Shown here piece by piece: positions 22,878 to 35,025 of a DNA stretch of 64,000 nt. This DNA is from Cliona cf. orientalis. Its lineage: Eukaryota; Porifera; Demospongiae; Clionaida; Clionaidae. Position numbers and translations under genes: made by a program. The notes under the pieces are model-generated. The model saw nothing but the letters and a program-made list of their open reading frames with translations, ran no database searches and was not told the DNA's origin. Location: contig OZ005689.1 in assembly GCA_963930775.1 (NCBI GenBank), positions 33,031,235-33,095,234 of the forward strand. The letters run 5' to 3'. How positions within the stretch are numbered: the first letter of the stretch is position 1; the number at the start of each line of letters is the position of its first letter.

Positions 22878-23100
22878 TGTCACATGACCTTGGTATGCAT
22901 ATAATAATAATAGTATATCGTTACATGTACATCATGCTGCTAAAATTAATGTTTAGAAGAATGCAGATTACAAATATCTGTTACATATAGCTAAAAAGTA
23001 AACTACGGCAAACCTGAAGCTGAAACAGGCTAGATCTAATGATCCAATGGAGAAACGAACCTATATACATGTACCACAACCTAAAAGCCAACACAATCAT

Positions 23101-23353
23101 CAGAAAAAATTGTCCAGAATCACCACATAGTACACTAGGTTGCACAGTCGAGATGGTTATAATATAAGCAGGGACCGTATACTCCAATTTTGAGTACATC
23201 GGGTAAAGGTAGTAACGTCTATGTGTGCATGTGGCCCCACCCATCAAGTAGCGTGTGGGCGTAAAACATTGCAAACGCATGGCTTCCCTATACAAACATA
23301 TAGGAGAGCTTTAAAAGGGCCATAGCTTGAATTCTAAGGTGTAAATCAAAATT
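23101..23353 (+). repeat. Dispersed repeat family B, copy 2
   Basis: Shares the ordered blocks of 5209-5430, in the same orientation. Confidence 0.65.
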
Positions 23354-23986
23354 CCCAAAGGTCACTGTAGTCGTAACTAATGCTATTCAGAAGTATAATA
23401 TTTCTATTATGGGTGCTATGCTTTGTTCTGCAGATGGCATGCTGCACAAGCTCCTACTCTCTGCTATAGCCTAGGTCTTCCCATTTTGTTGGCCAATGTG
23501 ATGTCCTTGTGGAGAATGTTGTTATTGTGGATGCAGCATTGGAGGAATAATAAATATGATGATAATGATTATTCTTTATAGCTGCACTTGGTGCTCGATG
23601 CATCAGCTTGTGCACTGTGCAGATAGTTGGCCTGTTCATGTTAATGACACTGGAATGCCAGAAGTATTGTGAAATTTAATATTGTTTTAGAAGGACAACT
23701 TAGTATTGTGCTTTTTAATAATGATGTTACGGGTGACTAAGGTATGGCGGGAGTCAAGATCAATACCCTAATGCACGTAAGTCATGCCCCACCTACCACA
23801 CCCCGGGGAACGGAGGGGATTAGACATTTCTAAATGCTAAAGCCTGTGATGCGATGTAGGGCAGTGCTCACTCCCCACCCCCACCTCTGTCAGTGGGGAT
23901 AGAGTGGGGATTTGACAAGTGCTCGGTGGTGAGTTTGATTTGATATTCATACAGATTCAAGAAGGAAGTTTATACAAGAACATATA
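23354..23986. other. No gene recognised
   Basis: AT-rich and GC-rich patches without convincing coding sequence. Confidence 0.3.
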
Positions 23987-24372
23987 TGTGACCGGATTTG
24001 GGAAAACCCTCCGTATGGGATTTTTTCAGAAAAGTGAGTTTGATGCATGGTTGATAAGCTCCACCATAGAGCTAACCCGCATTCAGTATCAGGCCGATCG
24101 TGTGCTTGGTTGTAGAGATACAGCGCTTTGTTTGCGATCGCACCACACCCCCAATAATCGAGAAATTACAGTCCAAAGGCGTTGCTATGCACGCGTATGG
24201 CGTTTCCGCATACTACGCGTGACCCGGAAATCAATTAAATGGACCTGGGCGGAGCCGTTCGAAATGAACGTAAAGATCGAGCAAGAGTTGAATTTCGTTG
24301 TTGACAACGACAGACGATTGTTCTTAGATGCCCAAGAAGCTAAAAAGGTGAGCGAACGTACAGTAGATCGAT
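23987..24372 (+). mobile_element. TGTGACC MITE, right-truncated
   Basis: Starts TGTGACCGGATTTGGG after TA and follows the family to CAGTAGATCGATT. It then breaks off next to the gag-protease fossil. It keeps the ATGAACG...AAAAAG/GTGAGC block. Confidence 0.8.
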
Positions 24373-24399
24373 TGAGCTCGGAATGTCTGGATGGTCCCG

Positions 24400-25640
24400 A
24401 GTTCATCGGAGAAAATTTCCTAATAGCATTCCAATAGTCGACTCAGTTCTTGTTTGGCATCGTCACGTAGCATGACAGTTCCTAACTTGTTCCATTTCAA
24501 TTTTATACGTTTGAACCAATTCCGTCCAAAAAGTGAGGGGCCTTCTCCCTCAATGACAAGTGGGAGGTCAACAGGTGCATTATGCTCGTACCGGACTGTG
24601 ACCGATACTTTTCCCAAGACTTTCATTCGCTCACCAGTGTAGGTGCGTAGGGGTACATTAAGAGGTTGCAACTGAGTCTGGGCAAGCATGGACTGATATG
24701 TCCTCTCGGATATCATCGAAACGCCGGCTCCTGTGTCCAATTCCATGATGAGCGGCTGATCATTAATGTGGACTTCCACCTCGATTGGTTTAGAGGAGCT
24801 CATACTGACAGTGAATAAGGCAAGATCGTCCTCAGCTGACTAGTCGGCATCCACAGCGGGCTTAGGTTCAACTCCAACAAATTTCGTTTGTGGCTTGTTG
24901 GGTCGAGTAGGCTTCTTTCAATTCTGTGGTTTCCTTGCGGATCGGCAAACTGGGGCTATGTGCCCAATCTTGCCATAGTTGTGGCATTTGGCTTCATGGA
25001 ACTTGCAATCTTTCTGATCATGATTGTTGCGCCCACAGCGATGACAAGGTTTGCGTTTAGGTGTGTGTACCTGCATCACCACCGAAGACGCAGGCTCCTT
25101 AAACTCCTTCGCATTTTGGGCGGCAGCCTCCATACCCTTGCCTATTTCCAGTGCCTTGGCAAGGGTAAGCTTGTCTTCAGACAACAACCTTTTTTGTATG
25201 CTCTCGCTCTTCATTCCGACCACGAATCGGTCACGTAAGGCTTCACTTAGAAAACTGCAAAATCACAGGTCCTCGACAAGCGTCGTAGCTCAGCCTGGTA
25301 GTCTGCAAGAGACTCTCCTGCAGCTTGTCCCTGCTTGTAAAAGTGGAACCGTTCGGCAATCACCAAGGGTTTGGGCTCATAATGTTCCTTGAGCACTTTT
25401 TCCAATTTTTTGTAGCCTTTTTCTTTTGGCAAGGTTGGAGCAAGTAGCCCCCTCAACAGCGTATAGACATTGGGTCCAATAACCGTGAGCAAAACGGAGA
25501 CCTTTGCATTCGCCTCGAAGTAGAGTTGCAACCGTTCGAGGTAAGCCGAGATCGTCTCAGCGGTGGGATCGAATTCTTTAATCGTTCCGTAGGTGACGGT
25601 GGCCATGTGCCTTAATCCCATCCTCGTCACCAGTGTAATA
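24400..25640 (-). mobile_element. Ty3/Gypsy-like gag-protease fossil
   Basis: Minus-strand remnant of an LTR-type retroelement. Parts seen: a gag capsid-like region (about 25250-25630), a nucleocapsid region with CCHC-type zinc knuckles (about 24930-25070), and an aspartic protease with an LDTGAG motif (about 24420-24800). No reverse transcriptase, integrase or LTRs were found, so it is a fragment. It is broken in a few places. Age unknown because there are no LTRs to compare. Confidence 0.75.
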
Positions 25641-27182
25641 TCTCAAACGGTTGGCTTTCAAAGATATTATTGTGCACATTTAGCATTCAGTATAATATAC
25701 ATACAATACATGGTATACCAAAACGGTCAGAAAGCATGAACAAAAGAGCTTTGTCTAGAACCTGGCGGCGGGCACCAAGTGCATGTGACACAAAAGAGCG
25801 TAAGTGCAAAGTGTATGAATAAATGATAACATAAATAAATGATGTAATGTGATACAAGTGCACTACAAATGCACGTACATGTACTTAGTACATTTCAACT
25901 ATATATACATGCAGGCACTAATTCACTCATCTACATTTATAACTTGACAAAATCAGGATTCAAACGTGTACGCGTACGTAAATCTCATAATTATGGATAC
26001 TATAGAAAAATTCATCATTAATTGACTTAACTTCAAAGGTAAGTAATGATGGTAGCACCATAAAAGGTACATACATGTACAGAGAATGAACAAAGGTAGA
26101 GAGAATAACAGGAAGGTAAACTATCTTCCTATAATACTACTTAAAATAAAATGTAGGTAGGATACACGTTTGCCTAATCAATTTCTTTTAATACTTATCA
26201 TAGATATACATGACATGTAGCACAAATCAAATATACACATCGTTGGAGAGGCCACTCCTAGGCATAGGTGGTCTAGCCACTCCACATAGTATGACATAAG
26301 TACGTACCACGTATGCTACCCATAACTCTATCCCCAGATACTGGCAACTACTTGTACATGTACTAGAAGCACAAGTCAAATGTACACATTGTTGGAGAGG
26401 CCACACCTAGGCATAGGTGGTGTAGCCACTCCACATAGTATGACATAAGTACGTACAATGTATGCTACCCATAACACTACCCCCCAGAAACTGGCCTGGC
26501 AACTACTTGTACATGTACTAGAAAAAGTTACCCCTCTGACAATGTACAACATAGTAGTATAAAAAAGGGTATCCTAAGCAGGCAGCATGAGCGCCTTCTA
26601 CAAGGTAAAGCTATGGGTGAAGTTTTCTCCAGTAAGATCTGTTTTCCTTAGGTAATGTACTATTTGATAGCTACATGTATTATATAATCCATTGGTGGTG
26701 GAAGCATATTGAATGTGAGGGACTGAGATGTAGGAGGATCCGTGCGCAAAATTTTAAGCCATGCCCACTAATTAGCGGTAACGCATTTGTGAAATGACGA
26801 TGGACAACAGGCAAAAAACAGTCCATTTCAAGGAGAGCAGCAATGAAACTAGCATATTTTTGACTCAGAACTGATAGAAGGCTATTGCAGACAGGTAAAA
26901 TTGACAAGTTCATTGTTTTTTTGCTTAGCACAAGGTAAAAGTGGGTGTGTCAGCCTGGGGGGGGGGGCAGGAGGCCCCCCCTCTTCCGCCCGCCGCCTAT
27001 GTAATCAACAGAGCTAGCAACTGCTGAACAACTGGCAGAAAGGGAGAAGCAACTAAACTTACGAGAAAGGAGGCTAAACTAATTTGGAAAAAATGGCCAT
27101 CACAAGGTAAATAATTTACTTTATTACTCCAGTAGGTGACCACAATATATCTACAAGTACTCACACATGTACTTCTATACAG
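25641..27182. other. No firm gene; minor exon traces
   Basis: AT-rich. Around 27005-27105 an open stretch rich in Glu/Gln/Arg (EQLAEREKQLNLRERRLN) ends before a GGTAAAT donor and may be an exon upstream of the 27183 one; it has an in-frame stop. Confidence 0.3.
26221..26519. repeat. Two-copy tandem duplication, ~148 bases
   Basis: GTTGGAGAGGCCAC...CTAGGCATAGGTGGT...CCACATAGTATGACATAAGT appears at about 26243 and again at about 26392 with few differences. A single tandem duplication is the simplest reading. Confidence 0.8.
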
Positions 27183-27891
27183 CTAAAGGATATCACCCAT
27201 ACAAGAAATCAACAAGAAGAGGAAAGAAAAAAAGACAATATGCCACAACTTCATCAGCCTATATTGATTCCCTTATCTGCTTCTCCTCAAATCGGTCCTC
27301 ACTATACTGAAAACCCTCCCTCTAATCACGGTGCCTCTCATCCAGCAACTGGTTTTGTCCCACCCTCCGCCACTCATACTAGTCACAGTATCTCTGTTTA
27401 AGCAGCTGGTTTCGTCCCACCCTCCGCCGCTCATGCTAGTCACACTCCAGGAACTGGTTTCATCCCATCCTCTACCGCTCATGCTAGTCATGGTGCCTCT
27501 CCTCCAGCAGCTGGTTTCGTCTCATCCTCCACCACTCATGCTAGTCATGGTGCCTCTCCTCTAGAAACTGGTTTCGTCCCACCCTCCACCGCTCAAGCTA
27601 GTCAAGCTAGTCACAGTATCTACCTTCAAGCAGCTGGTTTCGTTCCACCCTCCGCCACTCATGCTAGTCATGGTACCTCTCTTCAAGCAGCTGGTTTCGT
27701 CCCACCCTCTACCACTCATGCTAGTTACGGTACCTCTCCAGCAGCTGGTTTCGTCCCATCCTCTGCTACTCATGCTAGTCACGGTGTCTCCAGCAGCTGG
27801 TTTCGTCCCACCTTCCGCCACTCATTCTAGTCATGGTGCTTCTCCTCAAGCAAGTCGTGCAAAGGAAGTACCACCACTGATTGATTTATAA
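27183..27891 (+). pseudogene. Possible exon with coding minisatellite
   Basis: After the acceptor TTCTATACAG at 27182 the frame reads LKDITHTRNQQEEERKKDN, then a Pro-rich stretch, then about nine imperfect 17-21-residue repeats of the form AAGFVPPSATHASHGTS. It ends EVPPLIDL and a stop. Some units change frame and one contains a stop, so the gene is damaged. Neither the protein family nor its function is recognised. Confidence 0.4.
27330..27850. repeat. Minisatellite, ~57-base unit, about 9 copies
   Basis: Unit core GCAGCTGGTTTCGTCCCACC followed by CTCATGCTAGTCA(T/C)GGT. Lengths vary by multiples of three in most units, as expected of a once-coding repeat. Confidence 0.9.
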
Positions 27892-27999
27892 TCATCAGTT
27901 CCACCTAAGAAACAGAGAAATTGAGGATTTAATGACAAACTTATTACTAAGCAATGAAATATTGAAAATGCTAAACTTTTGAAACTAACATAACAAGTA

Positions 28000-28379
28000 C
28001 CGTAGAATCCCGCGATTACGCCCCCCCTTTGTGCATGCTAGGATTGGGCAAAAGTGGGGAGGGGGCTTATACGCGGGATCCTTACATTTCCGTGTGACGA
28101 CCATTACCGACCGTCGAATGCCACGTGGGCGCGCGATCTCTGTACTTTCTCTGGCTGTTTGGTGGGCAAAACTCGAGAAAAACGACAAAGTAAGGCATAA
28201 TATGACACAAATAGCTAGTTTGCTAGCTGTAGCTGCTGTTTTTGTTGATTTATGGGCTCCATTTTACAGTCAGGGAGGGGGGGCTTATACGCGAGACAAA
28301 AGTACCTATGCAGGAACTTGAGCTAAAAACGCAGGGGGGGCTTATGCGCGAGGGGGGGCGTAATCGCGGGATTCTACGG
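28000..28379. mobile_element. TA-flanked MITE with CCGTAGAATCCCGCG ends
   Basis: Begins CCGTAGAATCCCGCGATTAC and ends with its reverse complement, with TA on both sides. The word GGGGCTTATRCGCG recurs three to four times. Same outer CCGTA as the 631-1173 element. Confidence 0.85.
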
Positions 28380-29110
28380 TATATATAAATAGAAGAATGA
28401 AGTAGGGATGGCAGGGTCAATAAGTACATGAACAAGATTAGGAATAGTCACATCCACTATACATCTCTACAATTGGTTTTCTCGATTGCCATGTGTCTGT
28501 TGATGGTGATCTATTGGTGCTATCCTTAATAATCTTCTATATCATATTCATGTGGGATCGAGAAATTCAATATGCTCGTGATCTGTGTTCATTCACTAGC
28601 TATCTTGTAGTTATCTTCTATAATTAATGTGTAACTATTACTATGTTCAGAAGAAATTTCTAAGATTTTCGTTTTTGCATAGTTTATGTGTAGCTGATAT
28701 CATGCATAGCTACACTCCCATCAGCATTAAAAGGTTGGCCTAAGTATACACATACAATATTAATAATAATCTTTGATTTCAGTTTACAAGACCACTAGTA
28801 GCTACTGAAAGACTCCAGAGTGCATGGTAACCCTAAAGTTTATCTTAACATGTTGACCTATCTTCACTTGTACATGTATATACAATGATACATGTATTTC
28901 TAGATAGATTGAAATTTTATGGAGGTGATGCGGGCTTCTGCCAAGCGCTATGCTATGTTGTTAGTTATGCTAAAGGTGTTTTAGCAGTGAGTGCATGCCC
29001 TGTTTCCAAACTTTGGCTCAGTGGGAGAGCTCAATCAATACACATGCACCTTGCATAAGCCTGGTACCCCGAATACCATCCTATGGTATTGCTGTACCAC
29101 TAGAATGTAC
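28380..29110. other. No gene recognised
   Basis: AT-rich, no convincing exon. AAGTAGGGATGGCAGG near 28400 recurs inverted near 43835. Confidence 0.3.
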
Positions 29111-29111
29111 A

Positions 29112-29562
29112 CTGGCGTAAGAACCAGGGGGGCTGGGGGGGGGGGGCAATTGCCCCCCCAGTCATAAGATTGGGGGGGCAGAGCCCCTCTGATTTTTAGA
29201 CTGCTGTACAAGCCAGGGGGTGGGGCTCACCCTCTGAGGTTTGCACTTTTCTTTTTCATCTGTAGCCACAATCAGGGTTGAGTTATTCATGATTGTGGTG
29301 TATCTTAGCCCCACGGTGTGTAGATATGTCACATGTGAACACAGATTAGTAGTCACTACTGATCTGTGTTCACATGTGACAATCTAAGAGTCCAGAATGT
29401 CCTCGAAAATGCACTAGAAAAGCTCTCAGAAGGTCTAAAACTCCAAAATTTTCCTGGGAGAGCATGCCCCCCAGACCCCCCTAGCTTTCGCGCGCATAAA
29501 GCGAGTCTTCACCTGCTTACTTTCAGCCCCCCCCTGCTCAAAAACATCTTCCTACGCCACTG
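29112..29562. mobile_element. hAT-like MITE, C(A/G)CTGGCG ends
   Basis: Left ACTGGCGTAAGAACCAGGGG and right TTCCTACGCCACTG are inverted, with ATGTA on both sides as a possible partial target duplication. G and C runs flank the interior. Inside, 29328-29382 is a second palindrome (GTCACATGTGAACACAGAT and its reverse complement). CAGTGGCG-type ends suggest the hAT group. Confidence 0.65.
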
Positions 29563-29769
29563 ATGTAGCCATGCTCATCAACCTGTTCATGGAGGTTAGC
29601 TGGCTCACTGATAAAATTGAAAGAAGGCTGTTTGGACCACCTAGCAACAAGTACCTTCTGTTCATGAAGCGAAGTTTAGTGTTGACAGCTACCATTCAAT
29701 TGTCACCGAGCGCTTGAGCTCTATGCGCCGGCAAACGTGCAACACTAGCACTGATCCATGATACCATTT

Positions 29770-30308
29770 GTCACATGACTTCACAATGGCAACACTATAC
29801 AAGCATGCCCATTATTATGACAACATGCCATATCGGAGATGATAGAACGCGCTGCACATGCCCATGATTTACCAGCTATCATGATAACGCAAAAGTGTAC
29901 CACGGACGTACACTTAAGTTAATAGCCTTGTATCCAGGTCACCCCATGTTTTTCAATGTGTAAAAAAATATGGGATGGCCTGGATACGAGGCTATGCTTA
30001 ATAAAATTGAGTGGATTTATACTTGAACTAAGATGAGAGGTAGAAGCAATCTTAAGTTAGCCCTGGATAACGTGAAAGAAGATTACCAATTTGCACTTTT
30101 TAAAAATAGCTGGTTCAGGCATACCTGATTGTTTCCATGGGTGTTTCAGCTAGGGCTTGATAGATAGCTATTCTGGTGCACACACACACACATCCATGCA
30201 CAGCATAGATCATGAATACGTAAGGTTAAAAAACTTTTGCTCTGAATTATCTTTTTGTAACGTATTACATATAATATGGCATATCCGGGCCATCCCTACT
30301 TATAGAGT
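29770..30308 (+). repeat. Dispersed repeat family C, copy 1
   Basis: Shares TCACATGACTTCAC..TGGCAACA, a GCATGCCCATTAT block, and the distal GTATTACATATAATATG...ATATCCGGGCCATCCCTACT with 44560-44848. The interior is longer here and includes the hairpin at 29924-29993. Confidence 0.55.
29924..29993. repeat. Hairpin inverted repeat
   Basis: AGCCTTGTATCCAGGTCACC pairs with GGCCTGGATACGAGGCT across a short loop; a small foldback. Confidence 0.75.
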
Positions 30309-30954
30309 CAATTCAGTAACAGTGTGGTGGTGGGAGGAACCACTTTCCGTACAATATAATATTGGGATTGAAGTCATTGATCGATGAAAGGTATTGGCCC
30401 ATTAGTTGTATTCTCAAATTAAAGTGGAGTCACACACACATAGACAGTACATTAATTTTTAAAATCTCACCACACGTGCATAAAGCATAATTCCAAGTGA
30501 AGCGAGGTCTCTACTCGGCTTGAGAGTTGTAGTATGGGCTCTGGGCATATATCTCACGTGTGTCTAAATATGTTGCTACCCATGGCCTGTCAATCGGCCT
30601 ATTCTTGGCTTCATTGGTCTAAGACTAACGACATAATGGATCTCCTTTTGTTGCTAATGCTGCAGCATAGACGAAAGGCAACACTCCCTTGTCACATGAT
30701 CTGCATGTGCATTATATGCATGCACATGAGGCCATGCAAAGTTAATCTTCTGTTTCTCGTCCCCGCCTGCAATCCCCTCGTGTGTACTTTTGGTATTCAG
30801 ATTTTGGCTGGATGACATCATTAAGCTAATCAATACTTAATTTATATATAATTTCTGCAAAGCAGGGGTTACATGAATTAGCATAAGGCTAGTACAAAGC
30901 ATGCAACCGAATAGAGAAAGTAATAACTAGCATTAGTATGATTTAAATAAAATT
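30309..30954. other. No gene recognised
   Basis: No convincing coding region. AAGTGAAGCGAGGTCTCTACTC near 30495 resembles the family D repeat at 33893. Confidence 0.3.
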
Positions 30955-33065
30955 AAAGTCTCATGAGAGCAGACTTGAATGCAGGCAGGGATGTAGCAGA
31001 AGCTATGCCGGGTGGTAGCGAGTTCCATGCAGCAATAGTGCTTGGAGTGATAAAATTGGGATGAGTGGGATGAAAGGGGGACCGAAGAATAAGAGTGAAA
31101 CAGAGCGAAATGGGTAGGAAGGATGGCTGGCTTGGATTGGGGCTTCAGGGAAAAAGGTTGCTTCATTAATTATCTTGAAAAGGTTTGCATGCTGTCTCCT
31201 AGTTTGCAATGAAGGCAGATTGGATTGCTCGAGTAGCTCTGCGTAAGTTGCACTCCAAGATTTCAAACAAACCCTAAGGCCAAGCAAAATTGATTATTAG
31301 TTTCTCATCCCATGTTCAGGAATTTCCCCAGGCGGGAGGGTGGCTTTTTATTCTATTTTTTGTCATGAATATCATTAAATGTCATGAATTTCATTAAAAA
31401 AACACAATGGGCTGTTGCCACACCACAGAACACTATAAGGTACAAGTAAACATATAAGTTACAAGTACACACATACAAGATACAGAATGCATACACACAT
31501 TGATGTGAAGTACATGGTAGGGAAACTACACCTACACCTACACATTACAAACTGATAAACACTATTAGGTAGCAGCAGAGAAAATAAATCTTGAACTATA
31601 CAAATAGCAGAGAAAAATAAATTAAACACAATAGTCAACAGTGCACACAAACTATGCACACATACAATAGGAAAGCACAAGACTAAGCTGACAAAGACAA
31701 AAATAGATACAATATCTTTCTACTTTTCCTTTGGGGCAAATTTTCTTTTTCGTCGAGGTACAGTAGCCTTATTCGCGAGTATACAGGAGGACCAAATCGA
31801 TAGTTACTTTCTGAGATGACTAGTTCCTCAGTAGTGCCACAGTGATAGCATATATCCTAATACTTGGCTGAGTAGTAGGGTATTCAATACATGACACGCA
31901 TGTTAAGTTTGCTCTCACATACACTTTCTCCACAAGTCCAGTGAGAGATCCTTCAATTTCCTGCATTCGGCTGCCACAAGTATAGGTAAGTGATTCAATC
32001 ACTAGCTCTAGTTCATTCTTTTGTTCTGCATTTAACACAGTTTTATTATAAATAATTCCACTTTTGACATTCATCACACTGCAATACAACACTCACATTT
32101 CTTGCATACTGTGCTGAAGGAGAGAAGGGCATTCCATGGGTGTTCTGCCGATGCTCGCCTCCACCGATATTGTTCGATACTCGTCTGCTAGTGGAAGCGA
32201 ATTATCGAGGAAGCCTGAGCTGAATTCGAGATACACGTCGATAAGTGTGGTCGTTTCAGGAATGCCACAAGCATACCATTCTTTCAGTATCTTGGCCCCA
32301 TCTCGAATTCTGAGGACTACAAGAACCACGATAGATCAAGCTCCAACGGTTGAAGGACGACAAACAGTTGGCAAATAGCTACCCACGTGGCCTTGCGGTT
32401 AAATTGTCGTGTCTATGACATAATGCCTTGTACATTTTTTTATGATAGTTTTAATGATATTCATGAATTAAAATGTGGTCAGGCGGAGGAAAAACTAGAG
32501 GCGGGTGGGGATGAGAAACTAATATTCAATTTTATTTGGCCTCAGGGCAAACTTTTGCGCGTCTTCGATAAGTTCAATATCCTTCAGGAAAGGGTCCCAG
32601 GATGCAGCTGCATATTTGAGATGGGGCCTAATGAATGGTACGTACAGTTTCAGTAGGGTATCGCTAGAACTGTACTTGTGAAAGCGCCTATAGAGTAGAC
32701 CGAATAATTGCCTTGTTTTGATGCAAATCTTGGATATGTGCGCTGACCAGGTTAAATCAGATGTTATTAGCACTCCTAAGTACTTGTAACTGGTAACACA
32801 AGTGAGCGCTGAGTTGCCTAGGGTTAGGCAAGGAGGTGAATTAGAGAGAGAACGTTTCCTAGAGAGAAACATATAACAACACTTTCTTGGGTTAAGGGTA
32901 AGGTACTTGGCAGTGAGACAGGTATTAACTGCATCTATGTCAGCTTGAAGATCTGCATAGTTGTCAGGGGAATTTATGACTATATTATAACGCAATATCA
33001 TCAGCAAAAAGATTAATTTTGCTATCAGCAGAGGTGCAGCTGACTACATCATTAAGGTAGATGAT
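30955..33065 (-). mobile_element. CR1/L2-like LINE, 5'-truncated and split
   Basis: From 33065 down, frames read the RT end: LFADDIAL, then DNYADLQADIDAVN, KYLGVLITSDLTWSAHI, RPHLKYAAASWDP and DAQKFALR. The coding sequence resumes beyond the insertion with VCLKSWSATYAELLEQSNLP...LQTRRQHANLFKI and ends SLPAFKSALMRL and a stop near 30955. 'FADD' is the RT catalytic box. It lacks everything upstream of the FADD region and has at least two frame changes. A 1.26-kb element separates codons FALR and VCLK. Non-LTR clade assignment is approximate. Confidence 0.8.
31280..32539. mobile_element. 1.26-kb TIR element inserted in the LINE
   Basis: Ends are ~32-base inverted repeats beginning CCAAGCAAAATTGATTATTA on the left, with GATGAGAAACTAATATTCAA followed by TTTTATTTGG on the right. 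CCTAAGG and CCTCAGG flank it as a probable 7-8-base target duplication. That length suggests hAT or Mutator, but CCAA ends are unusual. Inside, on the minus strand, an open frame at 32329-31820 (169 codons) is interrupted once by TGA at 32093. It has a Cys-rich end (LTCVSCIEYP) and no recognised domain. Confidence 0.75.
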
Positions 33066-33892
33066 AAATAACTATTCTGTGGGTGTGGTCTCGTCATTAG
33101 TCGCTCGAGGCCCAAGTGGCTACTCTACAAATGTAGAAAATCAGTTGAATGCTCAGCCTCTACCAACAATGTTGTCAGCAACGATCATCAATAACTTGTG
33201 ATACTGAAAATGAGCAGATATAGAGCTAATCATTATTGGAGTTGTCGTTTCAGCTTGTTAGCAATTAATGGGGTGTGGTTAGGGGTGTGTTATCAAAATT
33301 AATTTTAAAATCATCCGTGTCCCTTACGGGCTTTGGAGTATCCTAGAGAAACATAATTTGTGTGGCCTGAATGCCATGATATAGAGCAAATGCAGAGCAT
33401 GCACTGTATGCTTAGAGGGAAAACCCTAAAATATTGTGGAACTTGATTATGTAAGGAAACTTCAGTACAGGATATTGACATAGTGACACACTGAGCAAGG
33501 ACTGCTACACCCCAGTGTAACTTGAGTATATGGTGGACGGAAGCTAGCACAAACACAAACTATAGCTCTCTAAAGCACGTACATAGTATAACCCTGTGCA
33601 CATTACATCCGGGCACGTGCCTGTTGATAATCCCCACCTCTACCTACACTACCTACATGTACATATTGGGCTATGTTGTGCACGAGCAATATAGTATGCA
33701 GTCGTATTGATAACATAAAAATCACAAATTATGTTCACAATGCATGCTCAGAGCTGACCAAATAATTATGAAGCTACACATATAGGATTTGGACAGATTT
33801 GTTGTGCCTACCAGTTGCTATAATGATGCTGTGATCTGGTGAAATCAAAGCACAAAATCAATACAATAGTAATAATGATATTATTATGACCG
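33066..33892. other. No gene recognised
   Basis: No exon or repeat identified. Confidence 0.3.
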
Positions 33893-34255
33893 AAGGGCTT
33901 TGTGTAGAATCCCGAGTGAAGCGAGGGTTCTACTGAGCCGTGAGGTTTACTAAATCACGTAGAACTGACTAAACAGTGTTTAACTACTTTCTTTGTATAT
34001 AAACAACTGCCTAGCAACAAACCAGGCATAGGCCAACAAAATTTACCAGGTTCTTTATGGAGCTTACACATTTTTTTATGGGGCTTACAAGGTTTTTTTA
34101 TGGATAGATACTGCAGTTCAACCAATCAGATCACTTTACAAGTAGGATCTAAATAATAGGTACACACTGTTTAGGAGGTTTCTACGTGATTTAAAAGACC
34201 GAAGGGCTATGCGAAGCGAGGATTCTACTGAGCCCTGAGAGATCAAGTGGCAAGA
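33893..34255. repeat. Foldback repeat family D, copy 1
   Basis: TAAATCACGTAGAA..GACTAAACAGTGT at about 33955 and its inverse (ACACTGTTTAGGAGGTTTCT) at about 34165 enclose a 0.2-kb core with CCAATCAGATCAC. Outside both, GACCGAAGGGCT...GAAGCGAGG.TTCTACTGAGCC is repeated directly. The same modules are at 45815-46531. Confidence 0.6.
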
Positions 34256-34275
34256 ACGTCAATGACCTAAATCCC

Positions 34276-34565
34276 CAGTGGCGGATCCAGAGGGGGATCC
34301 AGGGGTGCAAAGGAACCCCCCTTTTGGCTACACCTAGCACTAAGAAGTATACTGATGATAGGTAAATGGAACCCCCCTTTCTGGCTACAGAACTAAGAAA
34401 ACTGCTCACCTTAGAATGCTTTTGAAGAAATTCGTTCGAAAACAGATCGATTGGACTGAAAGAGCTGGTAGACTGTCTCAAAAACGATCGAAAGTGGGCG
34501 TGGCTTCTAAAAATTCGCAACAGTATATTAGAACCCCGCTTTTTGAAATCCTGGATCCGCCACTG
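34276..34565. mobile_element. hAT-like MITE, CAGTGGCGGATCCAG ends
   Basis: CAGTGGCGGATCCAG at the left and CTGGATCCGCCACTG at the right, with ATCCC on both sides. Inside, GGAACCCCCCTTT..GGCTACA occurs twice. It sits beside, and probably interrupts, the hAT transposase remnant. Confidence 0.8.
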
Positions 34566-34609
34566 ATCCCTGTCACAATAGCACGCGAAAATTTGGGTGC
34601 CTTTCTGCC

Positions 34610-35025
34610 ACTTGACCCGGCACTGTACTTAAAGTGGTGAAACACATCAATTAAAAGGATATCAATGGATATTGGTAGAGTTTTCAAAGCGGCAGCACTG
34701 CATAAGTTAGCCAAGTGATATACTGAAAACTTCAGGTTGTTTATCTCTAATGCGGCTTAGTACTGAATTACGTACACCAACCATGACATCATGACATTTG
34801 CTGTGCCTGAAGTGTAACCGACTACATTCTTCTACGGAATTTTATATTCTTCCATCACTTCATTAAGTGCATCAAATAGCTTTTCTGCTGTGGCAGTGTT
34901 ACATACCAGCATTGCTAGAAATGATGTTGCGACATGATTAACTTTGTTATCCCAATACCTCACCAGCACAGCAAAGTATTTTTTATCCACCTGATCATTC
35001 CCTCCATCATAAAGGATCGTGAAGG
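34610..35025 (-). pseudogene. hAT (DUF4371-type) transposase remnant
   Basis: Minus-strand pieces read DGGNDQVDKKYFAVLVRYWD, VNHVATSFLAMLVCNTATAEKLFDAL, NVVGYTSGTANVM, VRNSVLSRIRDKQPEVFS and LANLCSAAALKTLPISIDILLIDVFHHFKYSA, in several frames. This is the conserved middle of DUF4371/hAT-like transposases. It is truncated at both ends and has stops. It is the only hAT coding trace near the hAT-like MITEs. Confidence 0.65.

Noticed and set aside
26221-26519. Solo-LTR pair
   Set aside because: The copies abut directly with no internal region or target duplication, so a tandem duplication fits better.
32075-32095. An 18-base intron (GTGAGT...TTGCAG) removing the TGA in the inner frame of the 31280-32539 element
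   Set aside because: Far shorter than any other intron in the window and a multiple of three; a simple nonsense change is likelier.
32375-32420. tRNA-like A box (TGGCCTTGCGGTTAA) as a SINE
   Set aside because: No matching B box at the right distance was found.
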